Below, piece after piece: positions 18,583 through 28,134 of a DNA stretch of 64,000 nucleotides. Numbering within the stretch: position 1 is the first letter of the stretch; each line of letters opens with the position of its first letter. The notes beneath the pieces were generated by a model. It searched no databases, had not been told where the DNA came from, and saw only the letters and a list, made by a program, of their open reading frames with translations. The stretch spans positions 96,910 to 160,909 of the forward strand of contig JABXGR010000003.1 in NCBI GenBank assembly GCA_013538805.1, read 5' to 3'. The stretch is from Candidatus Nitrosocaldus schleperae (GTDB lineage: Archaea > Thermoproteota > Nitrososphaeria > Nitrososphaerales > Nitrosocaldaceae). The translations under genes and the position numbers were made by a program.

Positions 18583-19059
18583 ATGCTTATTATAAGGCAG
18601 GTTAAATCTAATTTCATGGCTAGGATACTGTACTGGCATCTAACACCCCAAGAGGTTCTAGCCAAGCCTTATCCTGTAGATAAGTTACTCCACTGGGAGA
18701 TAAGATGCATACTCTCAGCAGAGTCATACTCTAGCCTATACTGGTTCAAGGCTGGAGTACCATATGATAAGGAGCCTATACTTGGGCTAGCATTCTATGC
18801 AAACGGTGTAAGCAAGGGATTGGAGGATGAGATGATAGAGTTCATACATGCTAGAGTAGGAGGGAGACTGATGAGGAGAGGTGAGAGGACATTCTTCGCA
18901 TATGCTAGGGCAGGGATTGATAATGAGTACATAGCAAGGTTGGCATTGAGCATGGAGGCTAAGTTTAACGCAAGGTGTGAGATATGGCTAGAGTTTGATC
19001 TGCTCAACGATGATGAGGTTAAATCACTATATACAGCAAAGGCAGTACCTATAGCATGA
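18583..19059 (+). CDS. conserved hypothetical protein
   Basis: Up to 158 residues from ATG 18583, or 147 from ATG 18616 (MARILYWHLTPQEV). Soluble, no membrane segment, mixed alpha/beta, with no cysteine cluster or obvious catalytic motif. It precedes tatC by 63 nt on the same strand but tatC has its own upstream AT-rich region. Not recognised. Confidence 0.6.
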   Translation: MLIIRQVKSNFMARILYWHLTPQEVLAKPYPVDKLLHWEIRCILSAESYSSLYWFKAGVPYDKEPILGLAFYANGVSKGLEDEMIEFIHARVGGRLMRRGERTFFAYARAGIDNEYIARLALSMEAKFNARCEIWLEFDLLNDDEVKSLYTAKAVPIA

Positions 19060-19122
19060 ATATGCATGTAGGAAGAGGAGTAGAGATAAGGATAAAATTA
19101 TTCATTCTAAATCAATTAGTTA

Positions 19123-19953
19123 GTGGAAGAGCAGACTGTAAGAGAGCATCTTGATGAGTTAAGGATAAGGGTAGTAAGGATAGTCCTTGCTATAATAATA
19201 ATCTCAGCAATAAACCTTACAATAAGCTTGAGATGGATAGATTTGGATGGTATACCTTTTCCATTACCCTATCCATATCCTGATATTCTGAACAGTGTAT
19301 CCATTCAGGTTATACAGGCAATGAGCAAGCAGTTGGTGCCAGAGCATGTTGAATTGGTACAACTTGCACCAGGACAGGCTTTCTTTGCACAACTGCAGGT
19401 AGCAATAATCCTTGCATCTATACTAGCAATGCCTATAATAGTCAGAGAGGTAGCAGGGTTCATAGGACCAGCACTGTATGAGGATGAGGTTATGGTTGTG
19501 AAGAGGATAACCCTACCAGCAGTAGCATTATTCGCTTCAGGTTGCATCTTCTCCTACATGGTTATAATACCATTCATGCTAGACTTCCTCTACAGGTATG
19601 GTGAGACTCTTGGCATACATACATTCCTAAGCATAGGCGAGTTCATAAACTTCGTCATGCAGTTCATAGTAGCCTTTGGGCTCTCATTCCTCCTTCCTAT
19701 AGCAATGTGGGTAGTAAGTAGTGCTGATCTGGTTGATAAGCAGTTCTGGAGGAGGAACATAAGATATGCTGTAGTTGTTATAGCAATATTTGGGGCATTG
19801 ATAACCCCTGATGGGAGTGGTATAACGATGTGGTTCGTTGCACTTCCACTCATAGCACTTTATGCAGTTGGTATGGTTGTTGTTGAGTTCAAGATTAAGG
19901 ATAGCAGTAAGAGTGATGAGAGGAGTAAAAGAAGTAAATACCATTTACAGTGA
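19123..19953 (+). CDS. tatC: twin-arginine translocase subunit TatC
   Basis: Receptor component that binds twin-arginine signal peptides and exports folded proteins. The N-terminal HLDELRIRVVR matches the conserved cytoplasmic HL.ELR.R motif, and six membrane segments follow within 276 residues. The conserved FEVP-type periplasmic Glu region corresponds to AFFAQLQVAIILAS. Start is GTG at 19123. tatA follows directly, the usual pairing. Confidence 0.93.
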   Translation: MEEQTVREHLDELRIRVVRIVLAIIIISAINLTISLRWIDLDGIPFPLPYPYPDILNSVSIQVIQAMSKQLVPEHVELVQLAPGQAFFAQLQVAIILASILAMPIIVREVAGFIGPALYEDEVMVVKRITLPAVALFASGCIFSYMVIIPFMLDFLYRYGETLGIHTFLSIGEFINFVMQFIVAFGLSFLLPIAMWVVSSADLVDKQFWRRNIRYAVVVIAIFGALITPDGSGITMWFVALPLIALYAVGMVVVEFKIKDSSKSDERSKRSKYHLQ

Positions 19954-20000
19954 TGAATACTGTTAGATATGTATGTAGGCAGACAAGCAAGTATGAGGTA

Positions 20001-20010
20001 GATTTAAATC
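20001..20010 (+). promoter_or_regulatory. TATA box of tatA
   Basis: GATTTAAATC is centred about 25 nt before the GTG at 20031, the spacing expected for a leaderless archaeal transcript. It supports the shorter tatA start over the longer reading frame that overlaps tatC. Confidence 0.45.
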
Positions 20011-20030
20011 TCTATCCTCTGATTAATAAG

Positions 20031-20342
20031 GTGTTGCTATTCATAAGTGGTGCAGAGTGGATCTGGATAATAGTCATAGTAGGAGTACTACTATTTGGTG
20101 CAAAGAAGATCCCTGAACTAGCAAGATCCCTAGGCAGGGCAACTGGTGAGTATGAGAAGGCTAGGCTTGAGGCTGAGAGAGAGATAAGAGGATATAGGGC
20201 AGATGGTAGCAAGGCTAGCAGGGAGAAGTTAGAGGCTATAGCAAAGACACTAGGTATAGACCCCTCTGGCAAGGATGATGATGAGCTTAGAGAAGAGATA
20301 GAGAGGGCTATAGGTAGTAGTGGTAGTAATGGTAGCAAATAA
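20031..20342 (+). CDS. tatA: twin-arginine translocase subunit TatA/E
   Basis: Forms the protein-conducting part of the Tat system. GAEWIWIIVIVGVLLFG is the single N-terminal membrane helix, followed by the amphipathic helix KKIPELARSLGRATGEYEKAR with the family's F-G-xx-K-(L/I)-P turn. The GTG at 20031 places the helix at the N-terminus as in all TatA proteins; the open frame extends upstream to 19950 but that would put 27 polar residues before the helix. The C-terminal tail is charged and Ser/Gly-rich. Confidence 0.88.
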   Translation: MLLFISGAEWIWIIVIVGVLLFGAKKIPELARSLGRATGEYEKARLEAEREIRGYRADGSKASREKLEAIAKTLGIDPSGKDDDELREEIERAIGSSGSNGSK

Positions 20343-20388
20343 TGTTATAACAGCAATAAAAGCAAGAAGGAATGAATAAGAGTAATTA

Positions 20389-21483
20389 ATGATACATAAT
20401 AATAGGATGTTAGGAATGTATGCAGTAGAGACCATAAACCTAAGCAGGGTATTCGAACTCAAAGGTAAGAGCATACTTGCTCTAGATGATGTTAACATAA
20501 GGATAAGCAAGGGAGAGATCCTTGGTCTTCTAGGAGCAAATGGTGCTGGCAAGACAACCTTGGTTAAGATACTCTCAACACTACTGCTACCAAGCAAGGG
20601 TTCAGCGTACATACATGGATATGATGTTGTGAGGGATGCAAAGCATGTTAGGAGGATTATAAACCTTGTATCTGGAGGAGAGACACCAGGCTATGGTATG
20701 CTCACTGTTAGGGAGAACCTCTGGTTCTTCTCGCAACTCTATGGTCTAGCAAGTAGTTTAGCAAAGGAGAGGATAGATATGCTCATCAAGGATATGGAGT
20801 TGGAGCAGTATAGAGATGTTAGGATGCATAAGCTCTCAACAGGCTATAAGCAGAGGCTTAACCTTGCTAGGGGGTTCATAAACGATCCTAGAGTACTCTT
20901 CCTCGATGAGCCTACGCTAGGGCTTGATGTTATGAATGCAAGGCATATGCGTAAGTACATAAGGGATTGGGTTGATGAGGATAGTGCAAGAACCATACTG
21001 CTAACAACACACTACCTTGCAGAGGCTGAAGAGGTATGCGATAAGATAGCAATAATATACAAGGGGAGGATAGTTGCATATGAGACACCTTTAGCGTTGA
21101 AGGCATCTCTAAGCAATGGTGTATCTATTCAAGTTGAGATCTTTAGCAATGACTTAACCTCTTCCAGTAGCATGATAGTAGATAAGATAAGCAGGAGTAG
21201 TGGTGTACTTGCATGCATGCTAGAAGGGTTTGATGGCGATGAGGATGAGAAGGGTAAGGTGGTTAAGAGTTGGAGCAACACTGGTAACAATAACAGGCAT
21301 GATTATAATAGCAATGGTGATGAGAGAGTAACTAGACTAAGGATCATGCTTGATGATGACTCAAAGATACCTGATCTTGTAAGTATGCTGGTGATCAATG
21401 GTTATAAGGTGTTATCTGTAAAGAGGGATCAGCCTACACTTGAGGATGTTTACATGAGATACATAACTAGCATTAATGAATGA
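20389..21483 (+). CDS. ABC-2 type exporter ATP-binding protein
   Basis: ATPase of a DrrAB-type exporter. Walker A GANGAGKTT, Q-loop region, ABC signature LSTGYKQRL, Walker B VLFLDEPTLGLD and switch His (LLTTHY) are all present. About residues 255-320 form a poorly conserved, Asn/Gly-rich C-terminal insert (NTGNNNRHDYNSNGDE). The ATG at 20389 is used; the ATG at 20416 (MYAVETINLSR) fits family N-termini equally well. Followed by two ABC-2 permease genes. The cargo is unknown; lipids, drugs or polysaccharide are possible. Confidence 0.9.
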   Translation: MIHNNRMLGMYAVETINLSRVFELKGKSILALDDVNIRISKGEILGLLGANGAGKTTLVKILSTLLLPSKGSAYIHGYDVVRDAKHVRRIINLVSGGETPGYGMLTVRENLWFFSQLYGLASSLAKERIDMLIKDMELEQYRDVRMHKLSTGYKQRLNLARGFINDPRVLFLDEPTLGLDVMNARHMRKYIRDWVDEDSARTILLTTHYLAEAEEVCDKIAIIYKGRIVAYETPLALKASLSNGVSIQVEIFSNDLTSSSSMIVDKISRSSGVLACMLEGFDGDEDEKGKVVKSWSNTGNNNRHDYNSNGDERVTRLRIMLDDDSKIPDLVSMLVINGYKVLSVKRDQPTLEDVYMRYITSINE

Positions 21484-21520
21484 ATGAATAAAGGAAGGAA
21501 GAAGGAGGGATCATGGTATG

Positions 21521-21625
21521 TTGTTGTGGTTGTTGTTGCTGTTGCTGATGCTAATACTCTTGATGTTGATCATGAATCATACTATTACTACTACCACTAC
21601 CACTACTACCATTATTACCATTAAT
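21521..21625. repeat. trinucleotide-rich intergenic tract
   Basis: In the 181-nt gap between the ABC ATPase and the first permease the DNA is a run of imperfect triplets (GTT/GCT, then ACT/ACC/ATT). Read on the minus strand, part of it gives Gly/Ser/Asn-only residues like the low-complexity inserts inside several enzymes of this window. No start, stop or motif supports a gene. Probably a microsatellite left by slippage. Confidence 0.45.
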
Positions 21626-21664
21626 TCATTCTCTTCTTCTGAGGATCTATAGGGTTGATAGGAT

Positions 21665-22507
21665 ATGAGTACAAATCATCATATAAGCAAGTATGATGAT
21701 CTTATACTTAACCTCAAGGTTGTCTATGCTAGGGCATATGTTAGGCTCAAAGGATTGCTGAGAGAACCCCATTGGAGTATAGCAGAGGTTATCATACCAC
21801 TACTCTCCCTTAGTGCCTATGTTTACATGTACACTATGCTTGATGCACCAGCAGAGTATACGGCATTCGTTGTTGTTGGAGGAGCAATGCTTGCCTTCTG
21901 GAGCAACGTACTCTGGGGCATGTCTGCTCAACTCTACTGGGAGAAGGAGACTGGCATGCTCCAGCACTACATGCTCTCTCCAGCATCAAGAATGGCAGTG
22001 CTCTTGGGCATGGCTGTAGGAGGAGCATTGAACACAACCCTACGCTCCATATCTATACTGCTTGTAGGTACACTACTCTTCCCTATTGAGTACAACCTTG
22101 TGGATGCTAACGCATTGCTGATAGTATTCCTGCTTACCATAATAGCACTTTATGGCATGGGCATGCTCTTTGCATCACTCTTCCTCCTCTACGGAAGAGA
22201 GGCAACCCATATAGCAGATCTTCTGCAGGAGCCCATATACCTGTTCTCTGGCATATACTATCCTGTTCTAAGCAGTCAGGTATTCTCATATGCAGTAAAG
22301 TTAGTAGCAAGTATTATACCATTAACCTTTGGTATAGATGCAATAAGGTTACTGCTCATAATGGGTAAAGGTATTGGGGATGTTACCCTACATATAGTAG
22401 GATTATCCCTTCTAGTTGCTATACTCTTACCCCTAGCATATATAGCGTTAAGGAGGATGGAAGAGACTAGTAAGAGGCATGGTAGGCTAACATTGAGGTG
22501 GCAGTAG
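21665..22507 (+). CDS. ABC-2 type permease
   Basis: 280 residues with six membrane helices and the short loop LLQEPIYLFSGIYYPV typical of ABC-2 permeases (DrrB/ NodJ type). It lies between the ATPase and a second, different permease, so the exporter is probably an ATPase dimer with a permease heterodimer. Cytosolic N-terminus. Cargo unknown. Confidence 0.88.
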   Translation: MSTNHHISKYDDLILNLKVVYARAYVRLKGLLREPHWSIAEVIIPLLSLSAYVYMYTMLDAPAEYTAFVVVGGAMLAFWSNVLWGMSAQLYWEKETGMLQHYMLSPASRMAVLLGMAVGGALNTTLRSISILLVGTLLFPIEYNLVDANALLIVFLLTIIALYGMGMLFASLFLLYGREATHIADLLQEPIYLFSGIYYPVLSSQVFSYAVKLVASIIPLTFGIDAIRLLLIMGKGIGDVTLHIVGLSLLVAILLPLAYIALRRMEETSKRHGRLTLRWQ

Positions 22508-22566
22508 ATGGTCAGGAAGGCAAACAATAAACAAGCAAGCAAACAAGTAGTGATAGGTTGGTTCAC

Positions 22567-23421
22567 ATGCTAGATGTGCATGCAAGCAGTGTTGTAAGGG
22601 CAGTAGTACAGGGGATATGGCTTGGTTGGAAGGTAGAATCAAACTGGACCAATCCATTTGTATTCCTAACATACCTCATAGCAAAGCCTATAGCAAGTGT
22701 TATCCTAGTAGGCTTGGTATTCGTTATTGGTAGCAGTGCATCTGGCATGAGCAGGGATGACCTCTTCTTCTACACATTCACTGGGGCTGTATTCTTCATA
22801 TACCCTGCAACCATAACAATATCTCTAGCATATCTGGTGCATGAGGATAGGGCAAAGTATGAGGTCTTGAAGCATATATACATAACACCATCATCACTCA
22901 AGCCATACATAGTTGGAAGGGGAGTAGCATCTGCAATAAACGCAAGTGTATCTGTTGTAGTATCAATGCTGATAGGTAGCATTGTATTCTCAAACTACTT
23001 TGCACTACACCTGCCCATAGATGCTTCAAAGATAGACTACCCTGCTCTAATAGCATCTATACCTTTAGGAGTAGCAGCATTCATATCCCTAGGGGTTATA
23101 CTATACGCAATAAACCTTGTAACATTCAAGTTACAGTACTCTCTTAGTGAGTATACAACTGGCATACTCTTCCTCTTCTCTGGCGTAGTATTCCCTCCAA
23201 GTATGCTCCCATACCCTGTATCGTTGATAGGGGGAGTATTACCAACTACACACTTCCTCAACGTTGTAAGAGCATCCCTTATGGGCTACAATGCATATGA
23301 GAGCATGGCATATCTACTGCTTAGCACTATACTCATGATAGCAGTAGCATTGATATTCATGAATAGGGTAGAGAGTATAGCAAGGTTCAAGGGTACAATA
23401 GATAGAAAGGCTGAGTACTGA
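22567..23421 (+). CDS. ABC-2 type permease, second subunit
   Basis: Six membrane helices; LFLFSGVVFPPSMLPYPV is the ABC-2 permease signature near the fifth helix. The ATG at 22567 gives MLDVHASSVVRAV; an in-frame TTG at 22558 would add three residues. It shares fold but little sequence with the preceding permease, fitting a heteromeric exporter. It completes a three-gene unit of 20389-23421. Confidence 0.88.
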   Translation: MLDVHASSVVRAVVQGIWLGWKVESNWTNPFVFLTYLIAKPIASVILVGLVFVIGSSASGMSRDDLFFYTFTGAVFFIYPATITISLAYLVHEDRAKYEVLKHIYITPSSLKPYIVGRGVASAINASVSVVVSMLIGSIVFSNYFALHLPIDASKIDYPALIASIPLGVAAFISLGVILYAINLVTFKLQYSLSEYTTGILFLFSGVVFPPSMLPYPVSLIGGVLPTTHFLNVVRASLMGYNAYESMAYLLLSTILMIAVALIFMNRVESIARFKGTIDRKAEY

Positions 23422-23467
23422 ATGAGCAGTAGTGGTAGTATAATCAGCATATTCTACATAGTAGAGA

Positions 23468-23902
23468 TCAACCACGTGCAGTAACCTTCACAACCTTAAA
23501 CTCCCCTAGCACTCTATTGTTTAGACCATCCCTGTACTTGTAACTCCCCTCAGGTACCCCACTCACATATATTGTATCCTCATCCCCATTGCCAAGTACC
23601 TTACTCATGGCTATCCTATCTATAACGAGTTGATGCCTATCATCATCAAGGTTCTTAACTGTTATAGCCAATTGATGCATGTTTGAACTCCTTGCAACTA
23701 GCAAGGGATTTGTACCAGTTATACCCTTTATACCCTCTACATTGCCAGAGGAGTTGAATACAAGCGTTATGTATGTAGTCTCCTTGTAGTTCGATGACTG
23801 CTCTAGCATCTCACTTGCAATAACACCAATTATTGATGCAAGTACTGCAAAGAGGCTAACGCTAAATAGCACTATATGCTTGGTTGAGATGAGTGTAAGC
23901 AT
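23468..23902 (-). CDS. anchored secreted protein with cupredoxin-like C-terminal half
   Basis: 144 residues: one N-terminal membrane segment (about 11-30) and a beta-rich extracellular domain. LAITVKNLDDDRHQLVIDRI followed by GVPEGSYKYRDG and FKVVKV resembles the strand order of cupredoxins, but the Cys and Met copper ligands are absent, so it would not be a standard blue-copper protein. Thaumarchaea have many cupredoxin-fold proteins. It faces the ABC permease gene convergently. Function unknown. Confidence 0.55.
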   Translation of the reverse strand: MLTLISTKHIVLFSVSLFAVLASIIGVIASEMLEQSSNYKETTYITLVFNSSGNVEGIKGITGTNPLLVARSSNMHQLAITVKNLDDDRHQLVIDRIAMSKVLGNGDEDTIYVSGVPEGSYKYRDGLNNRVLGEFKVVKVTARG

Positions 23903-24009
23903 GTACTAATATTACAGTTCTGATGATATAAATGGCGTATACAATTCTCATCTCTAAGAATCATCTACATATATCAATAGAAATACTGATTATAGACATC
24001 CCTTGGTAT

Positions 24010-25137
24010 ATGTACATGCAACTGGATAGAGAGTATGTAAGGAGCATAGTTGATAGGTATAGTAGGCTGAGCACAGATGATCTAACCATATGCGCCTTAG
24101 GTAGCCATTCAGCATTAGAGATAATGGATGGGGCAAAGGATGAGGGCTTAAGGACAGTTGTTGTATGCCAGAAGGGGAGGGAGTTGCCATACAAGAGGTT
24201 CAAAAGGCTTGCAGATGAGGTTATAGTACTTGATAACTTCAAGGATATGCTTAGCAAGGATGTGCAATCTAGGCTGTTGGAGATGAATGCTATAATGATA
24301 CCCCATAGAGCATTGACAGCATACCTAGGATATGATGCGGTTGAGCATGAACTCATGCTACCCATCTTTGGTAACAGGAGTATGCTTAGAATAGAGGATA
24401 GACAGTATGAGAGGAACCAGTACTACTTACTTGCTAGAGCAGGTATAAGGTATCCAAGGGTAATCAAGGATGCTAGAAGCATAGATAGACCAGTTATAGT
24501 CAAGGTGCAGGAGGCAAAGCGTAAACTTGAGAGAGCATTCTTCATAGCATCATCATACGAGGATTATGTAAGGAAGGCTGAGGCAAGGATAGAGAAGGGC
24601 TTGATAAGCAGGGAGGATCTTGCAAATGCTACAATAGAGGAGTTTGTAATAGGTACATACTTCAACTTCAACTACTTCTACTCCCCATTAAGTGATGAGG
24701 TTGAGTTCTTAGGCATAGAGCGTAGGTTGCAGACAAACCTACATGACTTCATAAGCATACCAGCAAGGCAGCAGTTGGAGATAATGGATGAGTTGGATAT
24801 AGCAGTGCAGAATATAGAGATTGGGCATATGCCAGCAAGCATAAGGGAGTCTATGCTTGAGAAGGTCTTTGAGTTAGGGGATAGGTTTGCTAGAGCAGCA
24901 AAGCAGGAGTACCCTCCAGGCATGATAGGTGTATTCTCACTGCAGAGTGTAGTAACGAGTGATCTCGATGTGGTAGTGTATGATGTATCGCCTCGAGTAC
25001 CAGGGAACCCTATACTTGCTACTACAAGCCCTTACACAAAGTATATGCATGGCGAGGTCTTTGGTGTTGGTAGAAGGATAGCGATGGAGATAAGGAAGGC
25101 AATAGAGATGGGAATGCTACATAGAGTACTAACCTGA
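24010..25137 (+). CDS. purP: 5-formaminoimidazole-4-carboxamide ribonucleotide synthetase (PurP)
   Basis: ATP- and formate-dependent conversion of AICAR to FAICAR in archaeal purine synthesis. An ATP-grasp protein; RPVIVKVQEAKR, EEFVIGTYFNFNYFYSP and VVVYDVSPRVPGNP are family segments. The start is placed at the ATG at 24010 (MYMQLDREYV), or 24016; the frame stays open to 23932 but the added 26 residues are hydrophobic and not found in PurP. Most archaea have one or two PurP copies; none other is in this window. Confidence 0.93.
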   Translation: MYMQLDREYVRSIVDRYSRLSTDDLTICALGSHSALEIMDGAKDEGLRTVVVCQKGRELPYKRFKRLADEVIVLDNFKDMLSKDVQSRLLEMNAIMIPHRALTAYLGYDAVEHELMLPIFGNRSMLRIEDRQYERNQYYLLARAGIRYPRVIKDARSIDRPVIVKVQEAKRKLERAFFIASSYEDYVRKAEARIEKGLISREDLANATIEEFVIGTYFNFNYFYSPLSDEVEFLGIERRLQTNLHDFISIPARQQLEIMDELDIAVQNIEIGHMPASIRESMLEKVFELGDRFARAAKQEYPPGMIGVFSLQSVVTSDLDVVVYDVSPRVPGNPILATTSPYTKYMHGEVFGVGRRIAMEIRKAIEMGMLHRVLT

Positions 25138-25166
25138 TGCATAATCACATATGGCAAATAATAAAC

Positions 25167-25625
25167 TCATCTTAACTTCTCCACATCCAACTCATCGTAG
25201 AAGAGGTCCTTCTTAACCTTTATGGGTATATCGTAGTATGCAGCAAGGGCTATAGAGTCTGATGCCCTATAGTTCCTCAACACTATATCCTTGTTCTTGC
25301 CCTTGAAGTAAAGGTTTGCCCTAAGTGCTGAGCCACTAGGATATACTCTAACCTCAGTAAGCAGTAGATCCTCCAACTCTGCTATCTCATTAACGAGGTT
25401 GTATATGGTTGGTATGCTGTTCTTGTCGCCCTGCCTAAACCTATCTATGTGCCTTGCAACCTCGCCAGAGAATGCACGCATATGGAATACCTTCCCATCG
25501 TTAGATCTAAGCACTAACGCACCCTCTATCCCATATGGATCGACGAACCCAACATCGCTTATACTTGCAAGTACGTAATCATCCCCATCTCCATTTCCAC
25601 TATCCTCATCATGCTCCTTGTCCAT
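25167..25625 (-). CDS. bifunctional nuclease family (DUF151) protein
   Basis: 152 residues. LRSNDGKVFHMRAFSGEVA, then TIYNLVNEIAELEDLLLTEVRVY and FKGKNKDIVLRNYRASDSIALAA, are the DUF151/BFN signature. Plant and bacterial members have been reported with nuclease activity, but archaeal members are uncharacterised. The first ~17 residues are Asp/Gly-rich and unconserved. Convergent with purP. Confidence 0.8.
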   Translation of the reverse strand: MDKEHDEDSGNGDGDDYVLASISDVGFVDPYGIEGALVLRSNDGKVFHMRAFSGEVARHIDRFRQGDKNSIPTIYNLVNEIAELEDLLLTEVRVYPSGSALRANLYFKGKNKDIVLRNYRASDSIALAAYYDIPIKVKKDLFYDELDVEKLR

Positions 25626-25777
25626 TATAGTAATATAACTACAATGGTAAAATTAAGTCTTCTGTTACATCTCTTCAATAGCATTATTACTCCATACCAT
25701 ACTATACCATATGATATAAGTAAGCCAAGCCAACTCATACCTTGCTCATGAACTAAGAATATATAATAAAGGTAGGA

Positions 25778-25810
25778 GTAGGTAGCTATTCAACCGCTAT
25801 GCTAGCCTAC
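25778..25810. terminator. possible hairpin downstream of the aEF-2 gene
   Basis: GTAGG-TAGC pairs with GCTA-G-CCTAC (one bulged base) around a loop of about 14 nt, 50 bases past the aEF-2 stop codon. It could slow or end transcription, or stabilise the mRNA 3' end. There is no strong T run beside it, so the terminator call is weak. Confidence 0.25.
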
Positions 25811-25859
25811 ATCTCCCTTTCTTCCAACCTACCCTTCCCTTGCCTTACTCGTTAGATGT

Positions 25860-28115
25860 CTACTCCTTATCTATGAACTCATCTGCTCTAGGTGGCTCTG
25901 GACTCAGCCCCTTCCTCTTCCTTATCTCTGCTATCAACTGCTGTGTTAGTGATGCTGGTACTGCCTGCCACATCTTGAAGTGTGTATTCCACATAGCCTT
26001 GCCTGCTGTTGCTCCCCTCATAACCTCTGAGAGGTCAGATGTCTCTGCTGCAGGTATCTCACCATTAATTATTGCTATTATCCCCTTCTGATCTATGTTG
26101 AGCAGTTTACCCCTCTTGCTTGAGAGTACTCCTGCTACAGTGCCTATCATCTCTGCAGGGCACCTTATCTCTATGCCAAGTATGGGCTCTAGTATGACTG
26201 GATCAGCACTCAGCATTGCACCCATTATAGCCCTTCTTGCTGCTGGGAGCAGTTGAGCAAGGGTCCTATGTGCTGGGTCCTCATGTGGCACAAAGTGGTG
26301 GAGTATAACCTTCACTCCTCTGCACTGCTCCTGTACAAGTGGACCAGCAAGCATCACATCCGTAAACCCTGAACGTAGAGAGTCCATGGACTCCTGCAGG
26401 TACTGAACACCTTTGGTTGCATCAACGAATACATTGCTCCCTTCTATTGCTACTATACCCTTGGCCTCATCAGCATCCCAACCCTTCTCTCTCAAGAGAG
26501 ATGCTATCTGCTTCCTATCCATGTTCTCGTTTATCTTGCCAGTAACAAGCATATCTATAACATCGCTATCCAATGGCTCTACCCTAACATACACCTTGTT
26601 GTGCCTATTTGGAGACTTTGCCATCACAGGACCAGCCTTGCTCCTTATGGATTCTCTGTAGTTTATCAACGGCTTAGATGTTACAATCTCTAATCCTTGC
26701 TGTTGTAGTAGCGTTGTTGCTATCTCAAGATGGAGCACACCCATACCAGACATGAGCATCTCCCCAGTCTCTTCATTTATCTTCACAACAAGGTTGGGAT
26801 CCTCTATGCTTATCCTCCTCAACGCTTCAACAAGCTTTGGTAGATCCTTTGGATGCTTAGGCTCTATTGCAACTGTAACTACTGGCTCAGATACATACCT
26901 TATCGATTCAAATGGCACTATATCCTTTATGCTTGATATAGTCTCCCCAGCCCTTGCATGCTCTAGACCTAGAAGGGCTGGTATGTTACCTGCTGTTAGA
27001 CTCCCAACTATCTCTCTATATGGACCCATGAACATCGTCACTGACTGCACCCTCTCCATCCTCTTGCTCCCTACAAGGTAGACCTGATCACCATCATGTA
27101 TGGTTCCAGAGTAGAGCCTCCCTACAGCAACAGGCCCTGCTTGAGGATCAACAACAACATTGGTAACCATCATGACTGCTGGACCATTCTCATCACACTC
27201 TAGCAATGCCCTTCCAACATCAGACTCAAGGTCGCCCTTCCATATCTTCGGTATCCTATACTTCTGAGCAACGTGAGGAGGGGGGTGATGTTTAACAACC
27301 ATACCAAGTATCGCTTCATGTAATGGCACCCTCTCTGCCAATCCCTTTGCCCCATCTGGGCTTGTGTATGCATCATAAACATCCTTGAACCTGAAGCCCT
27401 TCTTTGCTGCTATGCTTGCTGTTATACCCCATCTATCCTTTGCTGATCCAAACGCAACACTATCGTTCTGGATACTGACCTTCCACTTATCCTTGAACTC
27501 AGGCTCAGCATATATATCGATGAGCCTGTTGAAGTCTGCTATTATCCTAGCAAGCCACTCCTGCATCTTATCTGGAGTTAGCCTCAACTCCTTCACAAGC
27601 CTATCTATCTTGTTTATGTAAAGCACTGGTCTAACCCTCTCCTCCAATGCCTGCCTTGTCACAGTCTCAGTCTGTGTCATTATCCCTTCTACAGAATCAC
27701 ATACAACGCATACACCATCTATTGCTCTAAGGCTCCTAGTAACTCTACCTGTGAAGTCTATGTGCCCTGGTGTGTCTATCATGTTTATAACGTATGGCTT
27801 GCCTTCATGCTCATAGTAGAGGGTAACATTTGCAGCCTTGATGGTCATCTGCCTCTGCTGCTCAAGGTCCCAGTAATCTAGTGCTAGAGCCTCTCCAGCA
27901 ACGCTAGGACTTATCATCCCAGTTGCAGCAAGTAGGCTATCACTCATCGTAGTCTTGCCATGATCTACATGGGCTATGACACCAAAATCATTCGGGTGTG
28001 GAGCAAGCAAGTATTAATTAATTAATTAATCAACTAACTAACTCCACACCTTTCGAATCTGGTCCTTCTGCCCTATTATCTTCAATGCCTCTTGAACAGT
28101 CTTGAATCTAGGCAT
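25860..28115 (-). CDS. fusA: translation elongation factor aEF-2, gene interrupted by a 60-nt insert
   Basis: GTPase driving ribosomal translocation. Exon 2 (27992-25860) has G1 AHVDHGKTT, G3 DTPGH, G4 NKID, and the domain-IV loop HEDPAHRT with the His that is diphthamide in archaea. It has no ATG at its front: the open frame can only start at a TTG in an AT-rich stretch. Upstream, 28115-28053 encodes MPRFKTVQEALKIIG...QIR, the standard aEF-2 N-terminus, starting with an ATG that has a Shine-Dalgarno-like AGGTG (28124-28128) and a TATA-like box centred 26 nt before it. Joining codon 21 (CGA) to AAT at 27992 gives QIR-NDFGVIAHVDHGKTT and a 731-residue protein of normal length. The intervening 60 nt contain stop codons and are treated as an intron. 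If it is not spliced, the gene would be N-terminally broken, unlikely for an essential factor. Confidence 0.9.
27993..28052 (-). other. probable pre-mRNA intron in the aEF-2 gene
   Basis: Sixty bases between codons 21 and 22 of aEF-2. The ends form a perfect 9-bp inverted repeat, GGTGTGGAG / CTCCACACC; just outside it ATTCG pairs with CGAAT from the two exons, leaving a 3-nt bulge (AAA) at the 5' junction. CGAA flanks both sides, so the exact cut can slide by up to about 4 nt without changing the product. The loop is simple sequence (TTAG, TTAA and CTTG repeats) with in-frame stops. This is a helix-bulge-helix like the relaxed substrates of archaeal splicing endonuclease; a second 3-nt bulge needed for a canonical BHB was not found. 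Confidence 0.7.
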
Positions 28116-28134
28116 GTGTAATGCACCTGCTATA

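Noticed and set aside
19950..20342. Longer tatA starting at 19950
   Set aside because: Would place 27 polar residues before the N-terminal membrane helix, and a TATA box supports GTG 20031.
25860..28010. aEF-2 simply starting at the TTG at 28010
   Set aside because: It would lose the conserved N-terminus that is encoded just upstream with a good ATG and promoter, and the first six residues would come from the insert.
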